This document shows, piece by piece, positions 10,585-18,458 of a DNA stretch of 64,000 nt. Numbering within the stretch: position 1 is the stretch's first letter; each line of letters starts with the position of its first letter. The notes under the pieces were generated by a model. It searched no databases and was not told the origin of the DNA. It worked only from the letters and a program-made list of their open reading frames with translations. Location: NCBI RefSeq assembly GCF_016805305.1, contig NZ_JAERQN010000002.1, positions 434,001 through 498,000 of the forward strand. The letters are read 5' to 3'. Source of the DNA: Falsiroseomonas ponticola (GTDB lineage Bacteria; Pseudomonadota; Alphaproteobacteria; Acetobacterales; Acetobacteraceae). The translations under genes were made by a program, and so were the position numbers.

Positions 10585-12313
10585 AGCGCAGCACCGTGAA
10601 GTTCTGCTCGTGCCGCACTATGGCTTTCTTGCTCACATACACAGCAGGCACAGCGATATCGAATTCACCCATATCGGTCGCATATGTGAACAGAACGGTG
10701 TGTGCGCTTCCGCTGATCTTGATGTTGCCTGTCACGTGTGCATCAGCCAAATTATAGAGCACTGGCGCTATGTCCTTGCTCAAGTGCTGCGTTTCATAGG
10801 TGGTCTTTCCGCCTTGCCATTGAGTGCCAGCAGGCATGGGGTGGTCGGCAGCAAGCTTTGTGGCATCCACTGCATTGAAGCGGATCGAAATCTGGCGCTC
10901 GCTCACATTTAGCCACATGAGACGATTGTTGGCACGATTGATCTGCCACTTCTCGCCCAGCTTCACAAACCATGTATCCAGCATCTGCTCTCGCAGCTTG
11001 CCAAACCAGGCATGGGTGACTTCACATGACCAATCAGGCTTGAAGCTGTCGAACTTGAAGGTCGCCTGAAAGCTGGTGGGCAGGGTAGCTTTCTTCTTCA
11101 CGTCATAGAAGTGCATGCGCAGATCAGCTTGGGGCTTATCGCCCTTGAGCGTGAGCCTGTGCGTGAACTTCTCAGTGCCAGCTGCCCGCTCCAAGCCCTT
11201 GGCGGGAGACACAGCTCGCACATGCACCTCGCTGGTTTCCAGCCAATGCTCCAGCCGCGCCCGATCATTGATGCGCAGAAACACATGATCTGCCTTGCCC
11301 ACGAGGCTCACCTTGGTGCGACAGCGTGTGACAACGCTGCTTTTCAGCTTGGTGCCACTCAGCAGCAGCGTGCCATCCGCACCGTGGATCAAGAGCTTCT
11401 TGGCGGATGTGAGGCGCTGCCCCTTGCTGCCAGTGCGTCCTGGCACATCGCTCACACGGAATTCGGTGGCATCCAGCAGCACGGCACGTCGCCAAGCGGC
11501 TCGCTGCACAGGATCGCGCGGCTGCGACTGCGGGGGATACAGCTGACTGCGCAGCACTTCCAGGATCACACGCAGATTGGCACTCAGATGCACCACGCTG
11601 CGTGCCGCAATGTCCTCGCTGATCAGCCTGATCGCCTCACTGTTGGAGGTGCTGCCCAGCGTGACCACACTGCCGTCTGGCATGCGCCGCGCCAGCAGCG
11701 CGATCAGGTCCATCGTTCCCACACGCAGCGGCACATCAGCTGTGACTGTGCCAGTGCCCTTGAGCGTGCCCATCATGTCCAGCGCCCGCGTCTGGATCTG
11801 GCGCTTCACATCGGGCGCGGGTGGCTTGGTGATCGCCTTCTTGGCGGCTTTCGTGGTGAGGTCTTCCTCGTCTACCTGCGTGCGTTCTTGCTCAGCCTTG
11901 CGCGCCATCTGCACAAGCCCGCCTCGGTCCCCGATGAGCTTGACCAGCTTGCCTTCAGGATTGGTGCGGTAGGCAGCGTCGTTGTCTGTGAACTCCGCGT
12001 GCAGCGTGACCAGAGCGGCGTTCCAGTTGCTGATCATGCTGCGCTCGCTGCCACTCAGCGTGGGCTTGTAAAACAGCAACCTCAGCAGCGGATTGAAGTT
12101 GGGGGTGTTGTCCTTGGTCGCCTGGTACCCGATCTTTTGCTCGACGTAGAGCGCTTCCAGGAACCCAGGCGTCTGCTGGCAGTCGCGCCACCACAGATAC
12201 GCACGCACCAGGGAGCGCCACAGCCCCTCGCGGGAGCGCTGGAGGGCGTCGAAGCTGCCGCCGCACTCCTTGTGCAACGCCTCGTATCTGGTCTGCAGGT
12301 CCGCCTTGCTCAC
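10577..12313 (-). CDS. Unrecognised 578-residue protein, operon partner of the DpdA-like gene
   Basis: GTG start at 12313 (VSKADLQTRYEALHKECGG) preceded by GGGAGGTGGAGG; the open frame further upstream simply translates the operator. Its stop overlaps the DpdA-like start by 8 bp, so the two are surely co-transcribed and probably translationally coupled. Residues 1-140 are helical with several Trp and a PNFNPLLRLLF motif, followed by a charged linker (about 150-185, KAAKKAITKPPAPDVKR). The remaining 390 residues are beta-rich. The end (VLYNLADAHVTGNIKISGSAH.. FDIAVPAVY) faintly resembles the last strands of beta sliding clamps; this is a weak impression. No Walker, nuclease or methylase motif was seen. 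A palindromic operator lies 27 bp upstream. Confidence 0.8.
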   Translation of the reverse strand: MSKADLQTRYEALHKECGGSFDALQRSREGLWRSLVRAYLWWRDCQQTPGFLEALYVEQKIGYQATKDNTPNFNPLLRLLFYKPTLSGSERSMISNWNAALVTLHAEFTDNDAAYRTNPEGKLVKLIGDRGGLVQMARKAEQERTQVDEEDLTTKAAKKAITKPPAPDVKRQIQTRALDMMGTLKGTGTVTADVPLRVGTMDLIALLARRMPDGSVVTLGSTSNSEAIRLISEDIAARSVVHLSANLRVILEVLRSQLYPPQSQPRDPVQRAAWRRAVLLDATEFRVSDVPGRTGSKGQRLTSAKKLLIHGADGTLLLSGTKLKSSVVTRCRTKVSLVGKADHVFLRINDRARLEHWLETSEVHVRAVSPAKGLERAAGTEKFTHRLTLKGDKPQADLRMHFYDVKKKATLPTSFQATFKFDSFKPDWSCEVTHAWFGKLREQMLDTWFVKLGEKWQINRANNRLMWLNVSERQISIRFNAVDATKLAADHPMPAGTQWQGGKTTYETQHLSKDIAPVLYNLADAHVTGNIKISGSAHTVLFTYATDMGEFDIAVPAVYVSKKAIVRHEQNFTVLRYG

Positions 12314-12339
12314 GCCCCGTCCTCCACCTCCCTCAAGCC

Positions 12340-12358
12340 ATATACAAAGTTTGTATAT
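12340..12358. promoter_or_regulatory. Perfect palindrome ATATACAAAGTTTGTATAT upstream of the DpdA-like operon
   Basis: Identical to 9096-9114, 27 bp upstream of the GTG start of the operon. The spacing relative to the start is nearly the same as at the Sel1 gene. Confidence 0.72.
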
Positions 12359-12536
12359 GCCAGCGTTCAATCTCATTCGCAATTCAGAACAAGAACTGGC
12401 GTCCGCGCGACACGTAAGACAGGTCGCGCGACAGGCGGCTTCACGAAAGTAGTGCTGGCAGCTGGGGCAGTGCTATAAATGTGCCTCATATGCCAAAGCC
12501 CGCACAGCTGCATTATGCCTATCTTGTCGTGCTCAT

Positions 12537-12752
12537 TTAGCGCTTGCGCGCCGTTCTGTGTCTTGGCGTGGGCGCGCCAAGCGCAATCAGTAAGTCCCTG
12601 TTCTCTGGCAGTCGCAGCTTATCCATTGCCTCGTCCGCAATAACCTGTATAGCCAGCTTCCTAAATTCCTCGCTGGGCTTCTCGCCAGCCGCCCTCATTC
12701 GCTTTGCCTCTGCAATATAAGCCAAACGCTTTGCTTTACTCATCATGTCCAT
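12537..12752 (-). CDS. Small basic/helical hypothetical protein
   Basis: Up to 71 aa (MDMMSKAKRLAYIAEAKRMRAAGEKPSEEFRKLAIQ..). AAGGA lies just before the first ATG (12752); the second and third ATGs (12746, 12743) have better spacing, so the start is uncertain by three codons. It is predicted helical with no transmembrane segment. It is divergent from the restriction-modification gene, with two palindromic operators in the shared intergenic region. The function is not recognised; a small regulatory or plasmid-type accessory protein is possible. Confidence 0.6.
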   Translation of the reverse strand: MDMMSKAKRLAYIAEAKRMRAAGEKPSEEFRKLAIQVIADEAMDKLRLPENRDLLIALGAPTPRHRTARKR

Positions 12753-12772
12753 ATATCCTTGTTTGTTGATGG

Positions 12773-12791
12773 ATAATAAATTTTCTTATAT
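12773..12791. promoter_or_regulatory. Weak variant of the island palindrome
   Basis: ATAATAAATTTTCTTATAT lies 21 bp upstream of the 71-aa gene start. Read on the other strand, its ATATAAGAA arm matches the variant sites at 9167 and 16438. Symmetry is poor, so it is supported mainly by that half-site and its position. Confidence 0.35.
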
Positions 12792-12846
12792 ATTCGCGTT
12801 AAGTCAAGCCGTTATTAAATTTTCCGCCGAGAACCTTGGGGGGCAG

Positions 12847-12865
12847 ATATACAAACTTTGTATAT
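12847..12865. promoter_or_regulatory. Perfect palindrome ATATACAAACTTTGTATAT between the 71-aa gene and the type IIL enzyme
   Basis: Same 9-bp arms as 9096 and 12340, with C at the centre. It lies 95 bp from the minus-strand start (12752) and 174 bp from the plus-strand start (13039), so it could control either gene. Confidence 0.68.
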
Positions 12866-13038
12866 GGGTGGACTGACCTTGGACCGCGCTCAACGCGGCT
12901 CATTACCCACCAAGTGCCTTCATGATGCCTGCTGAACCTCACGCTAGGTGAAGACTGCTCGGCACTCTCGCCCAATTCGACACCCAATCGCAACCATCGT
13001 CTTGCGTGGCACCCTGTGCATCGCCCATGCTCACAGCG

Positions 13039-15921
13039 ATGACGCCGCAAGCCTTCGTCGCCAAATGGAAAGCCAGCACGCGCAATGAGCGGGCAGCGGC
13101 ACAGGAGCACTTTCTGGACCTGTGCGACCTGCTCAACGAGCCCAAACCTGGCAGTGACCCCACAGGCTCCACCTACGCCTTCGAGAAAGGCGCCACCAAG
13201 GCGACGCAGGGTGAGGGCTGGGCAGATGTGTGGCGCCGCGGTCGCTTCGCCTGGGAATACAAATCCAAGGGCAGAGACCTGGATGCCGCGCATCGACAAC
13301 TGCTGCTCTACGCAGGCGCACTTGAGAATCCGCCGCTGCTGATCGTGAGCGATATCGAGCGTATCGTGATCCGCACCAACTGGACGGGATACGCCACAGA
13401 ACGGCACGACATTCTGCTGGACGATCTGCTCAAGCCTGAGCGGTTGGCGATTCTGAAAGCTGCCTTCGCCGATCCTGATCGGCTGCGTCCAGGTATCACA
13501 CGGCAGGCATTGACCGAGCGTGCCGCAACCGAATTCGCGGAGATTGCGCGGCGCCTGCGGGATCGTGGACACGAGCCGCAAGCAGTGGCGCACTTCCTGG
13601 CACGTCTCGCCTTCTGCGCCTTCGCTGACGATATCGAATTGCTGCCGCATGGCATGCTGGACAGCATGTTGGCAGCAGGACGCCGCTCACCCGCAGAGTT
13701 CGCTGCCTTCGCGGACACGCTGTTCAAAGCCATGGCTCATCGCGGCGGTCGCGTGGGTTTCACTGCCATTCCCTGGTTCAACGGCGGTCTATTCGACGAT
13801 GCGCCAGCTCTGCCGCTGGAAGCTGCCGAAATCGAGAGCGTGCAGCGTGCCGTGGCATTGGACTGGGCTGACATTGATCCTGCCATCATGGGTACGCTGT
13901 TCGAGCGGGGTCTTGATCCTGACAAGCGCAGCGAGCTGGGTGCGCACTACACGGATCGGGAAAAGATCGAAGCCATCGTGGTGCCCGTGGTGCGTGAGCC
14001 GCTGGAACGCGAGTGGCATGCCGCCAAGCTTCGCATCGCAGATGCCCAGTCGCGTGCTGCCAAAGCCAAGACAGGCACCGCCGCTCGTCGCAAGGCAGAC
14101 ACAGATGCTCGTGCTGCCTACATCAGCTTCCTGGAACGGCTGCGCGGGTTCCGTGTGCTGGATCCTGCTTGTGGATCAGGCAACTTCCTCTACATCGCAC
14201 TGCTCACGCTGAAAGACCTCGAACTCCGCGCAGGCATCGAAGCCGAGGCATTGGGGCTGCAACGGGAACTGCTCATGGGCGTGGGACCCGAGCAGGTGCT
14301 GGGCATGGAACTCAATCCCTACGCGGCAGAGCTGGCACGTGTGAGCGTGTGGATCGGTCATATCCAGTGGGCACGCCGCAACGGGCTGGATGTGCCGCGC
14401 GAGCCCATTCTGCGACCGCTGAACACCATCGAGACACGAGATGCGCTGCTTGCGCCTGATGGCAGTGTGGCGATTTGGCCCAAAGCTGATGCCATCATCG
14501 GCAACCCGCCTTTCCTGGGCGGCAAGCTGCTGCGCCGCACGCTGGGGGATACTGTGGTGGACAAGCTGTTCGCAGCTTATGCCCATCGCGTGCCGCCAGA
14601 AGCTGATCTGGTCACCTACTGGTTTGAGCGTGTGCGTGAGCAGATCGCAGCGGGCGACACCAGCACGGCTGGTCTGGTCGCCACCAACAGCGTGCGTGGT
14701 GGTGCCAATCGCAAGGTGCTGGATCGCGTGGTGCAGGACGCCACATTATTCCAGGCATGGAGCGACGAGCCCTGGACCATACAGGGTGCTGCTGTGCGTG
14801 TGTCCATGCTGTGCTTCGCACGTGATGCGCAGCCGCCGTTCCGCCTGGATGGTGCCGAAGTCGCTGCCATCCACACCGACCTCACCGCCAGCTCAGCCAA
14901 TCTCACAGCAGCACGCAGGCTCGCGCAGAACCAGGCACTAGCCTTCATGGGCGTTACGCCTGCGGGACCTTTCGATGTGCCTGGGGATGTGGCGCGGAAG
15001 TGGTTGCAAGAGCCTGCCAATCCCAATGGCAGACCGAATGCCGATGTGCTGCCTCCCTACGTGAATGCCATGGACCTGACACGGCGGTCGTCAGACCGAT
15101 GGATCGTGGATTTCGGCACGGATCGCACAGAGGCAGACGCAGAAGGATATATCCGCCCGTTCGCGCATGTGCTCACTCAGGTTAAACCACTGCGCAGTCA
15201 GAACGCTCGCAAGGCATATCGCGATAGCTGGTGGAGACATGCTGAGGCGCGTCCTGCCATGCGTACAGCACTGGCGCCTCTATCGCGGTATATTGCAACG
15301 CCGCGCTTGGCGAAGCACCGCATATTCTTATGGCTAACACACGCCACGCTGCCAGATTCTACGATCATCTCCATTGCGCGTGATGACGACACCACCTTTG
15401 GTATTCTGCACAGCAGATTTCACGAGGCTTGGTCGCTGCGCATGGGGACATCTCTTGAAGATAGACCTCGATACACAGCAACTACTACATTCGAGACGTT
15501 TCCATTTCCTGATCACCTCACTCCTGATAAACTCGCACATGCGTATGCGCACGATCCCCATGCGATAGCCATCAGTGCAGCAGCCAAAGCTCTGTGTGAG
15601 GCGCGGGATCGCTGGCTCAACCCCACAGAGTGGGTGGAGCGTGTGCCTGAAGTCGTTCCTGGTTTCCCTGACCGCGTGCTGGCACGCGATGAAGCGGCAG
15701 CACGAGCCTTAAAGGCGCGCACTCTCACCGCACTCTACAACACACGCGGCACGCCAGAGGGTGCGTGGCTTGATCGCCTCCATGCGGACCTGGATGCCGC
15801 GGTAGCTGCCGCATATGGCTGGGCGGCAGATATCAGCGAGGACGTAGCCATGGAACGCCTACTTGCGCTTAACCTCGCACGTGTGGGCGTGAGCGCATCT
15901 AATCAACGAGCGGGAGCGTGA
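13039..15921 (+). CDS. MmeI-like type IIL restriction endonuclease/DNA methyltransferase
   Basis: Single-chain restriction-modification enzyme (960 aa) that methylates one strand of its site and cleaves DNA at a distance. The N-terminal nuclease has WADVWRRGRFAWEYKSKG with Asp63, Glu73 and Lys75. That spacing is the same as the D-x9-E-x-K of MmeI, so the nuclease looks active. A helical connector follows, then a gamma-class N6-adenine methylase: SAM motif VLDPACGSGNFL (about 373-384) and catalytic IGNPPF (about 487-492). The target-recognition region lies C-terminal to that. The start is placed at MTPQAFVAKWK by family alignment; ATGs at 13006 and 13027 are also in frame, and no ribosome site is evident. 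It overlaps or abuts the next gene. The recognition sequence cannot be read from here. Confidence 0.92.
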   Translation: MTPQAFVAKWKASTRNERAAAQEHFLDLCDLLNEPKPGSDPTGSTYAFEKGATKATQGEGWADVWRRGRFAWEYKSKGRDLDAAHRQLLLYAGALENPPLLIVSDIERIVIRTNWTGYATERHDILLDDLLKPERLAILKAAFADPDRLRPGITRQALTERAATEFAEIARRLRDRGHEPQAVAHFLARLAFCAFADDIELLPHGMLDSMLAAGRRSPAEFAAFADTLFKAMAHRGGRVGFTAIPWFNGGLFDDAPALPLEAAEIESVQRAVALDWADIDPAIMGTLFERGLDPDKRSELGAHYTDREKIEAIVVPVVREPLEREWHAAKLRIADAQSRAAKAKTGTAARRKADTDARAAYISFLERLRGFRVLDPACGSGNFLYIALLTLKDLELRAGIEAEALGLQRELLMGVGPEQVLGMELNPYAAELARVSVWIGHIQWARRNGLDVPREPILRPLNTIETRDALLAPDGSVAIWPKADAIIGNPPFLGGKLLRRTLGDTVVDKLFAAYAHRVPPEADLVTYWFERVREQIAAGDTSTAGLVATNSVRGGANRKVLDRVVQDATLFQAWSDEPWTIQGAAVRVSMLCFARDAQPPFRLDGAEVAAIHTDLTASSANLTAARRLAQNQALAFMGVTPAGPFDVPGDVARKWLQEPANPNGRPNADVLPPYVNAMDLTRRSSDRWIVDFGTDRTEADAEGYIRPFAHVLTQVKPLRSQNARKAYRDSWWRHAEARPAMRTALAPLSRYIATPRLAKHRIFLWLTHATLPDSTIISIARDDDTTFGILHSRFHEAWSLRMGTSLEDRPRYTATTTFETFPFPDHLTPDKLAHAYAHDPHAIAISAAAKALCEARDRWLNPTEWVERVPEVVPGFPDRVLARDEAAARALKARTLTALYNTRGTPEGAWLDRLHADLDAAVAAAYGWAADISEDVAMERLLALNLARVGVSASNQRAGA

Positions 15922-15923
15922 AT

Positions 15924-16439
15924 ATGTCGCTGTATCGCATCCCCAAAGATCAAGATGCCATTCCTTTCTTCTACTATGAACTCAACGAAGACGATCGGGT
16001 GGCACATGCATTGACTTCACTCAACCATCCAGATAGTCGGCTGACTCGTCTGGATGTTATTCAAGAGTGGCGCGGCATCATGCGGTCCGCATTTAATGAT
16101 TTTCCAGAATCTCCCATGCCATGCTGGCATGGTCACTACGATCAGTTTGGCAGAGTGATGCTTTGCTTGGTTGAGAGAGCCGCCGAATTTCGAGCGGGCA
16201 AACTCAAAGATCAATGGTTCAGAAATATTGAATATTGCGCGGATGCGTTATTCGAAGACATCGTTCCAATGGGATCGGAGGATCGTGTATTCTATCGGGC
16301 GTGGCTCAGCCTGATTGGTCATCCAGACTTTGTGCGGCTTTCCGTATCGCGCTCATTCGGTGAAGGGCTCAGCATCTGCAACCTTCATTGGCTCATGTGC
16401 GCCGCCGCCACTCGAATTAGCGAGGATGCGTCTTTCTGA
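15924..16439 (+). CDS. Hypothetical protein coupled to the type IIL enzyme
   Basis: 171-aa protein (MSLYRIPKDQDAIPFFYYELNEDDRVAHALTSLN..). GGGAG at 15912-15916 lies inside the end of the restriction gene, 7 bases before ATG 15924; a GTG at 15918 is also in frame. The tight junction indicates an operon with the type IIL gene. It is predicted soluble, mainly helical, and rich in Trp and Arg (EWRGIMRSAFNDFPESPMPCWHGHYDQFG). It was not recognised. It may modulate the enzyme or simply be passenger cargo. Confidence 0.78.
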   Translation: MSLYRIPKDQDAIPFFYYELNEDDRVAHALTSLNHPDSRLTRLDVIQEWRGIMRSAFNDFPESPMPCWHGHYDQFGRVMLCLVERAAEFRAGKLKDQWFRNIEYCADALFEDIVPMGSEDRVFYRAWLSLIGHPDFVRLSVSRSFGEGLSICNLHWLMCAAATRISEDASF

Positions 16440-16457
16440 TATAAGAAATTTTATATC
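16438..16457. promoter_or_regulatory. Variant island palindrome GATATAAGAAATTTTATATC
   Basis: Imperfect 20-bp inverted repeat overlapping the stop of the preceding gene, about 125 bp before the DUF6876 gene. It shares TATAAGAA with the variant at 9167-9187. Confidence 0.45.
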
Positions 16458-16581
16458 CGCACGAATAGTATACGCCCTCGCGAAAATTGAAGCTATACCT
16501 ATCGGTTCGGCATAATTAGGTGCCGACCAGCCGAAAGATTTGTGCTTGATGCCCTGGTGCCGCTTGAAGGAGGCGGCACGC

Positions 16582-16959
16582 ATGGACGCAAACATACTGC
16601 GAGAACAGCTCGCACAGTTCACAGGCAGCTCAACCTTCACACGACACAGCCTGCTACGCCGCATGATCATGACTGAGGGCGTGAGTTGGCTGGCAGATCA
16701 CGCGCAGTCGCACTGGCTGACTGATGCAATCGCAAGCTATCAGCACGAGCCCCGTGTGAGTGAAGAGCACTTCCAGGTGTGGCGCCTGCGCGTCAATCCT
16801 GAGACCCGATCTGCCACACTCCACATGACGAACGGGAATTCAGACGCTGAGATGGTGCGGCAGGAGATCGACTACACCGATTTCCCCCTTGACGAGATCA
16901 CCCTATGGCTGATCGCGCAAGGCGATCACCTCGTGCTCATGCTGCCCAGCGAATACTGA
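16582..16959 (+). CDS. DUF6876 family protein
   Basis: 125-aa protein starting at ATG 16582 (MDANILREQLAQFTGSSTFTRHSLLRRMIMTEGVSWLADHA..), with a strong AAGGAGG eight bases upstream. The pattern 'QFTG..RH.L.....T.GV..LAD..Q..WL.D.I.SYQ.......FQVW.L.V' and the closing 'IDYTDFPLDEITLWL....HLVLMLPSEY' match DUF6876, a small family frequent on plasmids and integrated elements. Function unknown; soluble. A variant of the island operator lies upstream. Confidence 0.82.
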   Translation: MDANILREQLAQFTGSSTFTRHSLLRRMIMTEGVSWLADHAQSHWLTDAIASYQHEPRVSEEHFQVWRLRVNPETRSATLHMTNGNSDAEMVRQEIDYTDFPLDEITLWLIAQGDHLVLMLPSEY

Positions 16960-16973
16960 CTGAGAGGCGCGCA

Positions 16974-16982
16974 TAAATAGCG
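16974..16982 (+). promoter_or_regulatory. TAAATAGCG start-proximal motif, copy 1
   Basis: GCATAAATAGCGACA, containing TAAATAGCG, lies five bases before ATG 16988. The same motif is next to two other island starts (18154 minus, 19786 plus). It may be a -10-like element giving a very short leader. Confidence 0.45.
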
Positions 16983-16987
16983 ACACC

Positions 16988-17311
16988 ATGCGTGCGCACG
17001 AATTCATCCCCCATGATCAGCTGTTGGAAACCCAGCTCACGGTGGATCAGGTGCGAGCAAGGCAGCGAGCATGGCTGTGGGCAGAGCTGCAGAACCTCAT
17101 GCAGCTGGCACGCAGGGCAGCTGCGGAGAGCAAGCCCAAGCCCAAGACCCACACATGGGCATGGAAGAAGCCTGCCAAGCCCCGCAAGCCCAGGGTAGCC
17201 AAGCCCAGGCGCCGCAAGCCCAGAAGCGGTCCTACCCCACCCATCAAGCCCCAGGTGTTGGCTGATCCAGCGAGAGCACAGCGCAGGCTGTCACGCCTGC
17301 GCAAGCTCTGA
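16988..17311 (+). CDS. Small basic, Lys/Arg/Pro-rich protein
   Basis: 107 aa (MRAHEFIPHDQLLETQLTVDQVRARQRAWLWAELQNLMQLARRAAAESKPKPKTH..). The N-terminal 45 residues are helical. The rest is a low-complexity basic tail of KPRKPRVAKPRRRKPR type, compatible with nucleic-acid binding. There is no Shine-Dalgarno; a TAAATAGCG motif sits directly before the start. It is convergent with the next gene, with only 6 bp between stops. Family not recognised. Confidence 0.6.
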   Translation: MRAHEFIPHDQLLETQLTVDQVRARQRAWLWAELQNLMQLARRAAAESKPKPKTHTWAWKKPAKPRKPRVAKPRRRKPRSGPTPPIKPQVLADPARAQRRLSRLRKL

Positions 17312-17317
17312 TCCCAA

Positions 17318-17773
17318 TCAGCTGCGGCGCGGACGACCCCTGCCACGCTTACCTGGTGCAGGCACAGATGATCCACCACGGCTGCCGCGGCTCTGCGCGA
17401 TCTCAGTGATCTGCGCATCGAACTCGCCTGCCTTCACAGCTTCCTCAAAGTCAGCGAGCACCTGGCTCACAGCCCCCAGCTCATCCACGAGCACACCCTG
17501 TCCCTTGTCGAACAGGAACTGGTTGCCGAACCTGGGTGTGAATGCCACGCCTGCAGGTGTCTTCTGCCAGAATGCACGCGGTGCCATCTGCTTGCCGTTG
17601 CGCTTGATCATGAAGGTCTTACCGCGCAGCTCAGCAGCCAGCACCTCGTGCTGGATTTCGATGGCAGTGAGCAGCTTGGCACGTGCCCTCTCTTCGGGCG
17701 ACAGCTGCGCGCGCATGGTGCCGCGCGTGAGCTTGGGGAGTGGCTGAACCTTGTATTTGTCGGCGAATGCCAT
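17318..17773 (-). CDS. DUF6641-like protein, diverged paralogue
   Basis: 151 aa. ATG 17773 has AGAAGG about ten bases upstream. The layout follows the plus-strand gene 18459-18896: short N-terminus, LSPEERARAKLLTAIEIQHEVLAAELRGKTFMIK (charged helix and strand), an aromatic PRAFWQK where the paralogue has RPWWWQ, a beta region, and FEEAVKAGEFDAQITE near the end (IAAVKAGELDAAMDAAITE in the paralogue). It adds a basic GKRGRGRPRRS tail, like an AT-hook. The family of small helical proteins is common on mobile elements and has no known function. Confidence 0.7.
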   Translation of the reverse strand: MAFADKYKVQPLPKLTRGTMRAQLSPEERARAKLLTAIEIQHEVLAAELRGKTFMIKRNGKQMAPRAFWQKTPAGVAFTPRFGNQFLFDKGQGVLVDELGAVSQVLADFEEAVKAGEFDAQITEIAQSRGSRGGSSVPAPGKRGRGRPRRS

Positions 17774-17845
17774 GTGTGTGATGCCTTCTCAGGTATGACG
17801 AGTTGGCAGCATGATGATGGATTAATCAGCTTCGCACAAGGCAGC

Positions 17846-18154
17846 TTAATTCACGCCACGTGTGGTCTTCATGCGCCACTGACGCAGAGCGCGCTGCATG
17901 CTCTCCTGCTGCATGTGCGCGATCATCACACGAAGTCGTTCGCGTGTGAGATCGTCTGTTTCTCGCATCATCTTTTGTTCCATGTGCCACACGAGTGCGA
18001 GAACGGCACTGGCTGGCATATCACGTCCCTGGCATCGGGTGCTGCTGAACCAGCCAGGAGAGCGACCGCAGAGCGCACTCACATGATATTGGCTGCGTGC
18101 CACATGCAGCTCACGCAGCCAGTGGAAGATGGTTTGATCAGAGATTGATTGCAT
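17846..18154 (-). CDS. Small putative DNA-binding protein (HTH-like, possibly DUF6626)
   Basis: 102 aa (MQSISDQTIFHWLRELHVARSQYHVSALCGRSPGWFSSTRCQGRDMPASAVLALVWHMEQ..). The pattern of an initial helix, a 'SQYHVSALCGRSPGWFSS' segment and 'MPASAVLALVWHMEQ' resembles a compact helix-turn-helix, and loosely DUF6626. It would be a reasonable candidate for the island's repressor, but that is only inference. There is no ribosome site; TAAATAGCG ends one base before the start codon, on the same strand. Confidence 0.55.
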   Translation of the reverse strand: MQSISDQTIFHWLRELHVARSQYHVSALCGRSPGWFSSTRCQGRDMPASAVLALVWHMEQKMMRETDDLTRERLRVMIAHMQQESMQRALRQWRMKTTRGVN

Positions 18155-18458
18155 GCGCTATTTAGCGCGGCAGCGTGTGGCAGCCCCACAGCCTGCGACA
18201 AGAGCGCGACGGCGTGTTCAGCAGCGAGTTTGGTAGTCACACAGCGCAGCCCATGTGAGCTGCCTGAGGCGCTCGGGAAATGCGTTCTCGTGGGTGCGTG
18301 AATAAATTCGCTTTGAAACGCAAAATCGCGCACGGAAATTGCGTGATCTGTATCTGTCTATATATGTGACCACAATTAGAACGAGAGGCGCCTTTTTGTG
18401 CTCGACCCTTTTTGGTGAAGCCAGCAGATCGTGGGCACCAACAAGGAGCACACACACC
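18155..18458. other. Gene-free stretch between divergent small genes
   Basis: About 300 bp between the minus-strand HTH-like gene and the plus-strand DUF6641 gene. It holds the TAAATAGCG motif (18156-18164, minus) at the left. Toward the right is an AT-rich segment around 18356-18385 (TATATATG) that could be the DUF6641 promoter. No convincing reading frame was seen. Confidence 0.5.
18156..18164 (-). promoter_or_regulatory. TAAATAGCG start-proximal motif, copy 2
   Basis: On the minus strand GCTAAATAGCGC runs straight into the ATG at 18154. It matches the motifs at 16974 and 19775. Confidence 0.45.

Noticed and set aside
11111..12478. 455-codon plus-strand frame opposite the 578-aa gene
   Set aside because: The minus strand has the ribosome site, operon overlap and operator; the plus frame has shadow composition.
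12799..13650. Minus-strand frame opposite the type IIL enzyme
   Set aside because: Its sequence mirrors the conserved nuclease coding region on the plus strand and it has no family features.
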